Below are positions 34,921-45,500 of a stretch of 64,000 nt of DNA, in pieces. The DNA lies in assembly GCA_911728435.2 (NCBI GenBank), contig OU452211.1:7174428-7238427 (forward strand). The letters are read 5' to 3'. Within the stretch, counting starts at the first letter, position 1; every line of letters begins with the position of its first letter. A model generated the notes under the pieces. That model did no database searches. It had not been told where the DNA came from and saw only the letters and a program-made list of their open reading frames with translations. The stretch comes from Apoderus coryli. Its lineage: Eukaryota; Arthropoda; Insecta; Coleoptera; Attelabidae. The translations under genes and the position numbers were made by a program.

Positions 34921-36069
34921 GTAAGTAAACCGTAAACCATATTTTTTTAGTTGTAAAACTCATCTTTAGCTTCAGTATATTGCTAAAAAAAATTTCCTCG
35001 CGCAATTAGGTACTGTTTGTTTCATGTGTTTACGCAGGGCGATAAAAATATGCCGTGGACCCTGTTGTATTGTTATGTGTCCATATAATCATGAATATTG
35101 CAGCCGATGAATATTGCAGCCGATTCGTTTTTGATAAACTAACAATTGTCTTATAGCAACAGCGAACTCTTACTTGTGTGATCGTGATATTCAGTCAAAT
35201 TAAACAATAGCTCTGTACACAGTCTAAAGTGAGAACTTCATTGGAAATACAGTTATTCTAAAACTATCTAAATAATGCCAAGCATTATTTTATTAACAGG
35301 TACCATTACACTAAGGCTCTGGTAATTTAAACAAAATCCCGTGTATAGTTAAAGTCAGTAATTTCCGAAATGCCACATAATAATTATCGCAGACTATTTG
35401 TTATCGGACATCGTATATTCGTTAAATTATCATACAAAATCACGTTTCCCAGGTAATATTCTATTAACAGTTAGATAAAGCCATCAGTGGCTGCATAGAT
35501 TAGGTACTTTACCTTGATCAAAATGATTTTGAATGCCGTTTCTGAAGCCAAATATATTCCTAGTACAATTTTAAACTGTAATTTCAGATGCGGAAATGAA
35601 CATCCAGAGAAAACCAGGAGCCACAACATCAGTTCTATCACGTATACCACTTCTAGATCGGACAGTCAACAGCAAAAACACTCCTGACATGGGCTCACTA
35701 AGAAAATCAGCTTTCAAAAAATCTGCTATGTTCATTGATAAGACTGAAGTTGGTTCACAAAAACAAAGTACTTTCAGTGAGAATATAGACACCCTTCCAG
35801 ATCATATGACTTGTTCATACAAAGACTTTGATTCTGTCGATTGTGATATCTTGTTTCCCGTATTGACAAAAGAAGATATCGACATAGCGACGAAACGTCA
35901 CTTTACACCATTTTTAACGCCACCACCTTCACCTCAAATGTCCTTGTTTGACCTAGATGTTCCCACATTAGAGGAGGACACTCCGCCCAGGCGTAAATTT
36001 GATTTTGAGTTGGAGGAAATTGAAAATGAATGTATGGACGATTTTGATGGTTTTGATATTAGTTTTTAG
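34872..36069 (+). CDS. Small acidic protein, securin candidate (2 exons)
   Basis: Exons 34872-34920 and 35588-36069 (donor A|GTAAGT, acceptor TTTCAG) join in phase to give 176 residues from an ATG to TAG. Near the N-terminus is RIPLLDRTVN (residues 35-44), close to a destruction box (RxxL...N) of APC/C substrates, followed by a basic part (RKSAFKKSAMFIDK). The second half holds LFPVLTKEDID, a Pro-rich FTPFLTPPPSPQ and a strongly acidic tail ending FDGFDISF. Securins have exactly this poorly conserved layout: N-terminal degron, basic middle, acidic C-terminus that inhibits separase. No KEN box is visible. The gene is firm; the function is a hypothesis that needs a profile search. Confidence 0.6.
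34921..35587. other. Intron of the securin candidate
   Basis: AT-rich, with a 17-bp tandem duplication near 35088-35122; otherwise nothing recognised. Confidence 0.6.
35588..36069 (+). CDS. Securin candidate, exon 2 with stop
   Basis: Follows the acceptor TAATTTCAG; the Asn codon is split across the intron. Carries nearly all of the protein, including the D-box-like motif and the acidic tail. Confidence 0.8.
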
Positions 36070-36299
36070 GTTATATTCTACCTGGTTCAGAATTGAAAGC
36101 ACCATAATATAATTATTTGGTTATATTTAGGGTTGGTTGGTACATAAAATATGTTTATATTTATGATTCTTATATTTTAGTCAAAACGATTGCAATTTAT
36201 GTTTGAATAGTCCGTTGTGATAATATTATTTTTGTATGAGTACTCAGGCTAACTTGACAGCTATTGTATTTGTGATTTTTTGTTATATTTCTACTGTTT

Positions 36300-36305
36300 A
36301 ATAAA
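36300..36305 (+). terminator. Poly(A) signal AATAAA
   Basis: Lies 231 bases after the stop of the securin candidate and fits a short 3' UTR. Confidence 0.55.
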
Positions 36306-36589
36306 GCTATTTTCATAAATTATTATTTGTTCACTTAATAAAGGAAACAAAAAATAAATCTAGTAATAACTAAAAATTTAAATTCCTCTGGTAATGGATT
36401 GAGATATGATACATCTGTTCAAATTTACCTCTGATCTTCCCTTATACTTTGATTTACCTCTTCAAACTTATGCTCCTTGTTCAAATCACAACAAAAATTA
36501 TTTGACTTCTAACTCTTTAAACGTGCTACAAAATTTGAACAAAAAAATATATATCGATATTACTTAACTTTCATTCTCGATATCACCAG

Positions 36590-37010
36590 GAAACCATGAG
36601 TTTGTAAGAGGTGCATTAAAGTATTATAGGAGACCCTGTCTTTGAATTTTTTAAAAATCTCGATTTCGTACCAGGAACACAGGTTGCAAGAGGTGAATAA
36701 TACATGTATTAGGAGAAATCGACTAATAATTTTTGTTCAAATTCACATTTTGTAACAAGCATGATTTTAGAAAAGTGAAAGACAGTCTCCTAATACATTA
36801 ATACACCTCTTGCAACTTATGTGTTCTTGGTACCAAATCAAAATTGTTACAAGTTACAAAATGTGCATTTGAATAAAAATTTCTCCTAATACCATTGCAG
36901 CTTATGTGATCCTGGTACCAAATCAATATTAGAATTTGAATAAAAAATTGCAAATTTCACAACTAAGTTTCGGTTTCTGCTAATACATTGCAGCTTATGT
37001 GATCCTGGTA
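36590..37010. repeat. Repeat cluster with a 93-bp tandem unit
   Basis: 'attgcagcttatgtgatcct' starts at 36894 and again at 36987, a period of 93 bp. Earlier parts (36590-36690) resemble 39690-39770 ('aaatctcgatttcgtaccag'). The second unit is broken by a Tc1-like insertion at 37011. Confidence 0.85.
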
Positions 37011-37863
37011 TAGTCTTTCTAATCTTAATTTGAAATATATAAATAAATTTAACGATTCTACCGGGGCTATCCGTTCCCATGCCTGTTTACATTAGAAATG
37101 GACATTGATGCAGCGTTTTTTTGATACATTTCTCCCTCGTATATTAGATGTATAAAAAATCATGCCTGCCAAAGGATACCGACAGTAATAAAAATAACTA
37201 CAGTGACTGGAAAAAATTGGGTTAATGATTAGGCTTTGCAAATAAATATAATATGAATGAAACAAATAATTTTTGGCAACGTGTTATTTTCTCAGATTAA
37301 TCTAAATATAATCGGATGGACATCATATGGTATGGCGAAGACTTAATGTGGAATTTAAACAAGAAAATTTCTGTCCGACAGTACAACACGGTGGCAGAAT
37401 ATTGTAACCATGATTTGTTCAATAGTTTTTCTTAGATTATTAAAATGAAAGAAGATCTATCAAATTACATAATACCTCAAGTGAATGAAACTTTTTGCAG
37501 TTACTGTATCAGACACCGCCGGTATTAGGTTGCAATGTAGTTATACATATACAGTTTTTTTTTATAAGGCAATATACCAGTGACGCGAGCGGAACACGCT
37601 TGTTTTCGTTTTGAGGGGGAATTATTTTGTGACAAGTGTAAGTATTATAATATTTGTTTTTAAAAATATTTTTGAAATGGCAAAACAGTTATACATTTAA
37701 CATTAATTGTTAAAACAAAGGATTTTTAAAATATTGTAGGGCATGTATTGTTATGAAAAGTTAAAAGGGTGCGCCTATGGACGGCTGAGGTCGGTATTGA
37801 CATTACAAAGGGATATCGAGTTGTGGTATTTTATATCATTCAAAATTAGGATTAGAAAGACTA
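37011..37863 (+). mobile_element. Tc1-like element with TIRs and TA duplication
   Basis: Starts TAGTCTTTCTAATC and ends with its complement, flanked by TA at 37009-37010 and 37864-37865. Inside, plus-strand pieces read NFWQRVIFSD (second catalytic Asp region) and, after a frameshift, SDGHHMVWRR and PTVQHGG, a Tc1 transposase signature. The HTH and the last catalytic box are missing. An 853-bp deletion derivative, non-autonomous. Confidence 0.9.
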
Positions 37864-37865
37864 TA

Positions 37866-39325
37866 CCAAATCAATATTATTAGAATTTGAATAACAATTT
37901 GTATAAAATGGCAAATTTGAGAACTAAGTTTCGGTTTTCGTGATGATTTCACGAAAAATTATATTACAAGGAAAAAATAAATAAATAATATAAATAAAAC
38001 TAAAAACATGTCACAAACAAAGCATTTTAATCATTAATATCACTTTTACAAACTAAAATTACAATGACAATTTCATTTAACAAATAAACTACGAGTTTAT
38101 TTAATAGAAGAAGTATATAGTTTTTAAAAATACCTGTACCAGCAAGTACTTCTTAGTTACATAGAAATATTTAATTGATTATGTTCCAGATTGTGCTTTC
38201 AATTTATTTATTTTTTAATGAAATATTAGATACAATTATAGTCTATTTCGAACTTTTCCTTGAAGATGTTAAAGTAAAGCCAACTGCAGTAAAAAAAATG
38301 GCCCGATTATATAGTTTATTAATCATAATTTTAATTATTTAAAACTAAATATTTTTTTATCACATTTTTCTTGAAATAATGATAAAGCCAGTAAATTACA
38401 AATTTAAACCGTTCGTGGGTCTTTGTGAGTATGACAATGGTGTACCAAAGTTGTCGAAATAACTGCAAAAAACATTATCGTGCTTACGACGTCTGTGAAT
38501 GATTTAAGAAAGGATCATTAGTTGCCCACCATACATCGCCTGTCAAAGCTGTAAAAACGTCTAAACAAGAGTCGCTATTAGAATTAGGAGTGTTTGTTGT
38601 CATTTGGGTTTCCCATAAAGCTAAAAAAACATCAGCATTGAATATAGTCCTAACAACCTGTCAAAAATATAACTATGGCCGATTCAGGGATTTGGTATAA
38701 CTGTTAACACAGTTCTTTTAGAAAAATTGTTAATTTTCATTATGATGTTTATTGATTCGAATATATGACTTCAATTTCATGACATATGGCGCAGTCAAAA
38801 CTAGCCCGGTAAAGCACCATGTGACTTTGTTATCTTTTACAAGTGCAAATGCATCAAATCTCCTATTTGCGACTCAAAAGCAGTGGCATTCTTATTTTAA
38901 TGACTGAATGTATTGAATTTACGGAAAAGTAACTATGTGTTCTTGTAATTGTTTAATTTTAGGTTTGTGTCGAATGCACTGATTCTAAAATAATTTAAAG
39001 GTATTTTTACTGCGAATTGCCTATACTTTAACATCCGTTAAAAAAGTGGTTAAATTGCTATTCAGTAATAAATTTATAATAAAACCTAATTATAATAATA
39101 ACAAATATCCAAAATGTTTACTATTCGAGACAAATAAAATTCAACTATAAAAATTATCTACCTAAATACATATCTTAACACTTTCAACAATAATAATTAG
39201 CTATTCAAATCATCTATTTTCTAAAGCTAAAATGACTAGATTGTTATTTGTTTGAAGAAAATACTAGTATTGTGCTGCTTAACATAAAATTAATCTAACA
39301 GTATATTAAATTTAAGATAGCTGAA
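37866..39325. other. Intergenic, nothing recognised
   Basis: Begins with the continuation of the 93-bp repeat unit (to about 37945), then AT-rich non-coding DNA. Confidence 0.5.
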
Positions 39326-40205
39326 TACGAGGGGACGTTTTTAATTCCGCGGAATGATCGGAATGGAATTTAGTGGTGGGGGTATTGTTAGTCATGAAAC
39401 GCACGCGGACGACAACTCCGAAGGGGCGGCAAATTTGCTTATCATTTAAAATAACCACGTTAACGGGGAACAACTATGGACCTCCCTGTACCAACCGAAC
39501 AACAATAGAAGTAGCATGTTATTTTTTACAAAAAAATTAGTTACATATTATTAGGATGATTTAGAGTTATAGTGCTATGTTTCCAGCCTTGAGAATTTTC
39601 CTAACGCTAGCAGTGTCACTAGCTTCAGGAAAGAGATCATTCACAAACGCACAAGAAAGCTTATTCAAGAAATCCTGTAAATTTGTCTTTTCTATAAATC
39701 TCGATTTCGTACCAGGAACACATACGTTTGAAGAGGTGCATTTAAAGTATCAGGAGAGACACATGTACGAGCAATATTAACAGAATTTGCAAAAGCAATT
39801 TATTTAAGACTTGATCATATTTCGCACGCGGGCATCCAACTGCCTTAGGAAGCCCTGTTAGGATAAATACCAAGTTTTTATCTTATTGGGGTTGATCTAT
39901 TGGCGATATCATCAGGAAGAAAAGTGAAGACATGGAGAAAATCACACACCCAGTCGTTAAAGTTCTTGACTAGGAAGTAAATTCTGTGCAAGCCGTCTAT
40001 ATCACCAGTTTACGGAGAATCTTGCCCAGGAGAAACAATGGTAGGGAATCACTCGGTCGGGGTGGCCTATTGACGTGACCACACCGACACAAAAAGAAAA
40101 AAATATGTACTTGAATCAGAAATAAGTCGCGGAAATGGTATCCGATACAAACATTTTTAAAATTCTTGACCCCTATTCCGCGGAATTAAAAAGGCCCCTT
40201 CGTAT
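39326..40205. mobile_element. Short-TIR element (about 880 bp)
   Basis: The ends 'tacgaggggacgtttttaat' and its near complement form about 30-bp inverted repeats (26 of 30 match) that reach into 'tccgcggaat'. Flanking bases fit a TA target. No transposase reading; the ORF at 39577-39780 has no known domain. Single ends of the same family lie at 8227 and 54856. Confidence 0.8.
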
Positions 40206-41324
40206 AACAGAAAAAAAAACTGTGTAGATAAAAGAACAAAGATCTTTAATGCAACTAGGCTGATTTTGCTTAAGTAAAAGAGTAAATAATTGCACAATAT
40301 TTTGCCGAATAATATCACTAAAATCACAAAATTACGAGCCCCTGCTCATGTCTGACAGCTGTAATTATTGTTCGATAAAAATTGTTATAATTATCAGACA
40401 TATTTGACCACTTCATCAAAATACTTATTTAAGTACCGACACGCGAGCGTCTATTATTATCAGGATTATGAATTCTCAGGAGAAGAGAAATGTACGTTGA
40501 GATTTAAATCCCTCTTGGTGAAGCATTAAAACTAAGTCTTATTATTTTAACAAACCAGTGCTCTTCTAGGGTCATTCTAGTCCATTTTCATTCACTCGGA
40601 CTATTTCCTGCTAAATACTAAACGTCGCTAATTCAATCCACACTTGACCAAAGGAAAGCAAGGAATTTCCGGTTTCATTTTGCCATTTTCTGGGCTTGGA
40701 CAAGGGAAAGTAGAAAAAGTAACCCGATTGACAGCTTTATTCTTGAAATACTCCGGTTAATGGTTGATTTTGCCACAAACTGCACTTGATCAAAGAATCG
40801 CACAGAAATTATAAAATTCGAATTAACGGGCAAAACTGCTGTGAAATGTTTTACTGTGATCAAATTTGAAAGAAAACATTTAGGTGAATTGAATTGTTCA
40901 GGTCCCTAAGTTGGCAAAACTTTTAAAATTATATTATTTTGTTCAGATCTGTTTTTGGTAATATATTCATCAGTTGCGCCGTCAGACCCTAATTGATAAA
41001 TTTATTCCAGAAACATATAATGCATTTCCACTATTATTAGGACAAATAAAGCAGGAAAATTGACCCGATTTACAAGTTTATTCTTTGCTACGGTCAATAT
41101 TGCCAGTCTCAGATTGAGGTTTATATTAAAAATAAATCTTAAGACAAGAAACAACTATCGCAAATTATTGTATTCATAAACTAGGCGCCCAAGGGTTCTG
41201 ATTTTTCCTTTTAAAATTTCCATGAACCTAGGTGAAGAGATGAGAATAAAACAAAACACATTCTGTCAAAACAACTAAATAAATCGACAAGGTTCAACTC
41301 ATACTTGAAGCAAACTCAAGTAGT
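40206..41324. other. 3' flank of the minus-strand RCC1 gene
   Basis: Non-coding. On the minus strand AATAAA occurs at 41082-41077, about 245 bases after the stop, and could be its poly(A) signal. Confidence 0.45.
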
Positions 41325-42578
41325 TTAAGCCTTATTAACATTCTCCAACACAGTGGAGCACAACTGAAGACAAAACTTTGTCGAAAACTCCTTAAGAAAT
41401 CCAGACGAAGACGATTGCGACCTCGCACTCTCGACTAAATTACTTTTCCGACCAACTTCCTCATCTGCCTCATCGAAATTCTTACAAAACAACAATATCG
41501 ACAACGGATAGAAGTATTTATCCAAATTCTTCAATAAAATACTTTCCAACATCTGCACAGGCAAATTATTTGTTAACCAGAAATCGATCGATTTCATCAG
41601 CACGTTTTGCATTAAAATGTGATTTTCAGAGACATAAATCTTTCGCGTATAGAACTCGATTAAATAACTGGCGGAATCGATAATATCTTTAGCTGTTTTA
41701 TCCTTAATTTTAAATTCCTCCTCAGTCCTAATTGCAGTACCACCGCTTTTCATTATCTTAGTTTGCGCATTATTTATTTCGGAAATAATCTTTGAAACGC
41801 TGGAAATCGGCGATTGAACACACTGTGATACATTATGTCGAATCGCACCGATGTCACTGGGACTTTCACGGCCCCCTTCCTCACCCCACTGTCTTAAACT
41901 ATCCAGGGACGAACTAGAACTTAATATACGCGCCGGGGATTCACACGAAGCCGCTCTTTCATCGATATTATTCACTTCTTTCATAATCAGTTCAATTCCG
42001 TGATAATGCTGTTCCTTTTCTTTAATATCGTACGAATCTTTGCAAGTAAACAAAGATTGCAAGTTAACATCAAGTGTCTCAATGTGTTTCTTAAACGCTA
42101 ATAGCTGGAATCCTAAACTATCACTAAAATGACCGTCAAGTAACGCTAGTTTACTTGCAGCTTGCAAATTTTCAGTACATAAGCATTTAAGTAAAACATT
42201 CTCCACGTCATAAATTCCGTAGTAAGTCTCTAACACGTAGTGTAGTGTCTTTTGTCCGATAGTTATGTTCGGTACGTCATCTAAAATATCCGATCGATTT
42301 CGAGAATTAGTCGATCGAATGAGTTTAGCAATGGTTGTATCGTCGTTCTCGATTTTTAATACTGCATAAGCGTTAAAGTTTTTCGAAAATAACAACTTAT
42401 GTTCGGTAGCGTTAAATGTGATTGCCATCGATGGTAGATTGGGTACTTCTATTGGGAATGTAAGTGTGTTATTTTGTCCTGGATATGGTAGTTTGATGAC
42501 GCGATGAGTGTTCTTGAGAACGACCACTTTACCTACGGACTTCCGGCTGTTATCGTCTGATGGTCGGCCCAGTATTGT
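41325..42578 (-). CDS. RCC1 gene, last exon with stop
   Basis: Begins with TILGRPSDD after the acceptor TTTTCAG and ends with TAA at 41327-41325. 417 residues: a short beta-rich start, then mostly helical (TLHYVLETYYGIYDVENVLL), a Ser-rich acidic insert, and a helical tail ending STVLENVNKA. The tail looks like those of Vps/HPS-type trafficking proteins. Confidence 0.85.
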   Translation of the reverse strand, partial: TILGRPSDDNSRKSVGKVVVLKNTHRVIKLPYPGQNNTLTFPIEVPNLPSMAITFNATEHKLLFSKNFNAYAVLKIENDDTTIAKLIRSTNSRNRSDILDDVPNITIGQKTLHYVLETYYGIYDVENVLLKCLCTENLQAASKLALLDGHFSDSLGFQLLAFKKHIETLDVNLQSLFTCKDSYDIKEKEQHYHGIELIMKEVNNIDERAASCESPARILSSSSSLDSLRQWGEEGGRESPSDIGAIRHNVSQCVQSPISSVSKIISEINNAQTKIMKSGGTAIRTEEEFKIKDKTAKDIIDSASYLIEFYTRKIYVSENHILMQNVLMKSIDFWLTNNLPVQMLESILLKNLDKYFYPLSILLFCKNFDEADEEVGRKSNLVESARSQSSSSGFLKEFSTKFCLQLCSTVLENVNKA

Positions 42579-45500
42579 CTGAAAATCAAAGAATGTTTGT
42601 TTCGAATGTTTAAATCGTATATTGTGCAACGAACATGAAATGACATATAATTCCTACGAGTATGATCGTTTGCAGCATGAGCCGCAGGCGAGTGCTGCAA
42701 ATCATACGAGTAGGAAATGGTCATTTCATGTGAGTTTCACACTATACTTTTTCTACGACTGTTTTAATGCTTTTGAATAAATTTAACATAATTTTTAGGA
42801 AAATATTTGTTTTTCGAAACTTACCCCTGTTACTTTTTATTCTTTTCCTTTCTTGGGTTTTAAGGTTCTTATAAGCAAATTTTTTTTCCTTTTGAAATAT
42901 GTTTATTTCATGTCAAAGTACGTACAACGTTTCGGCTTATTCGCCTTCCTCAGGTACATCTCGTTTCTTACCAACATGAAATAAACATATTTCAAAAGGA
43001 AAAAAAAAAAAAAATTGCTTATAAGAACCTTAAAACCCAAGAAAGGAAAATAATAAAAAAAACTGTAACAAGAAAAATACATTACTAAAATACCCCTGTT
43101 ACTGTATAAGCCTAAATACGATAAATTAGAAGTATTAAATTGACTAGGTGGTGTTCAACTATATTCAATATCACTGTTTATGTGTTTTGAAATTAGCGAA
43201 ATACTTAATAATAATTATTATTAATTATAAATACCAAAACTGTGAATTTGGTGTTTGTATTTTCGGCGTTGCTATGGTGATTTTTCATGCCCGCCGCTAC
43301 TTTTGTCATTACCAGGAAATTTTATCCGTGCGTAATAATCAATATTATTACGCACGGGTAAATGATAAACAGCATTACAATGTACTACATTGTCAAATCA
43401 TGATTGAAGATATAATAAAGGCATTTAAAGACAGTCGTAGAAAAAATAAATTTTGTCTTACCTGAGCCATCGATGGGCTACCCCATGCCATGACTTTGCC
43501 TGTACGATCTATAGCCATTGTATAATCCACACCACAAGCTACATTCGTGAAACGTTGTGTGAACATTCCATTTAGATTGTCTTGGTCCCGTAGTTTCGGT
43601 GGACTTAATTCATCGTCCTTGTTTTTACCCCAGAGAATTCGGCTGTTGTGCAGAATCGCTGAATGTCGATAACCGACAGCAACCTGTAAACAATTTAACT
43701 TTACCGAAGGTAGGTCCTTTTCTACTAATTTTATGAAAGTAAAAAATTGAAAATCAGACAAAATTACTCACTTTACATGTACTGAGAATTTCGTCTAGTT
43801 TGGCGCTTTAGGATAAAAACAAAGTACAAGGCTAACTCTACTCAGTACAAAAATGCATATGCATTTCTAGAACTATGGAAACGTGCCCAACTAGATGTCA
43901 TCACGCACCTTACACCTCTTCAATTGGCAATAGAAAGATCAGCGAATGAGCAAGGTGATAAGGGAGCAATAAAGATTTATACCATTCAACCTAGAGGACT
44001 GTTGGAGGTGCGCTGAGTTGGTATGATTGGGTAGGAACAAAAAAGATTCTCTAATTTATAAACTCGGGAATCAAAGGAAACAAAGAAGCCAGTAAGTTAG
44101 TAACAGAGATGCCACTGATAGGTTATGTATTAATGGTAGAACCCTTATGATTGCATCTAGACTTAAAGTTTTGAACGTGAAAGGTATAGCCAAAGATTAA
44201 TCTACACAATAGATAGTCAGCGTATATGGGAAATAAAACAAAAATTGAAACTGTCTCGACACGAGCTACATCTATTAGAAAAACATGCAACCATGGAAAT
44301 TGTAGATGGCGTTATATGTATTGTGTTAAATAAAATAATCATATGGGCAATGTTAGACAAGGACGAGTATACTTTCCCCTACGAGGTGGGAGTTTGTTTT
44401 TATATTATAGGTATCATATATGTACTACTATATTATTTTAGTCATTTAATTTTAAATTTCGGATATAAGGATGCATCAAAAAGTTATATTTAAATTAACG
44501 AAATTTGGCGTTATAGATAGGACTTCCGGTTATTACCTGATTCAGTTTTAAGGATCAAACTCAAACAGCAGATTCAACTTGTCGTTAACATTATGAAAAA
44601 ATAAATCTCAGAGGCGGGTAAATTAAAGGGGCATACAGGCGTGAAATGCTACCCTAACTTTTTTATGCACATTTTTTGCGTGTGTTTCAATTCGGAGATG
44701 TAAAATCTAACAAATTATATACGTAATAAATGTATCCTTCTGTGATATTGATAGAAAGTCATCGTTATCGCGTAATATCGATTTTAAGAAATGTTAATAT
44801 TAAAAAGGCTGTGCTTTTTACAAGTTGCTGAAGTAAATAAGGTTTGAAATTTCCAGCATGACAATAATTATTTAAAAAAATACGGTTTCGAAATGCAGGA
44901 TGTAAAAAATTAGAATTTTTAATCTGTTTTTAATGAAAATTTAAATCTATTGAGAAATATGGTTCAGGGTTTTTGTGAAATGTATTTTACTCCAAAGATT
45001 CTACTCATCGATTATAACCGAATTAATTTACTCAAAAATAGTAGTAGTAACTAGTAAAATAACACAATTATCACAATTAGGTTCAAATTCTGCAACGCCG
45101 AATTGAAAAAAAACTTACAGTCTCCCTAATATTGGTTTTTGTGCAATGATCATAAAACTTTAAAAAACTAACGATTTATGTAGATTGTATTGTTAACACG
45201 TTTCGTAAAAAGCTTTAAAAACCTACCAACAGGGTGTTAAAAGTATCACGACAATAACTTTTTTCATGTTTTAACAAGTACAATCGTCTGCTTCAGATTG
45301 ATCCTTAAAAACTGAATAACAGTTTCTCTATATAAAAAAATAAAACTCTTAAATATCATCCCCAAACATTTAATTTGAATACAATTACATAACACCATAT
45401 TTGAAAGTAAATAAAAAAAAACAGCATTACCTAGTTTGACAGATTTGCAAATTGCAAATCAATGTATCTATGTATACTAAACTGACTGTACAGTACAGTA

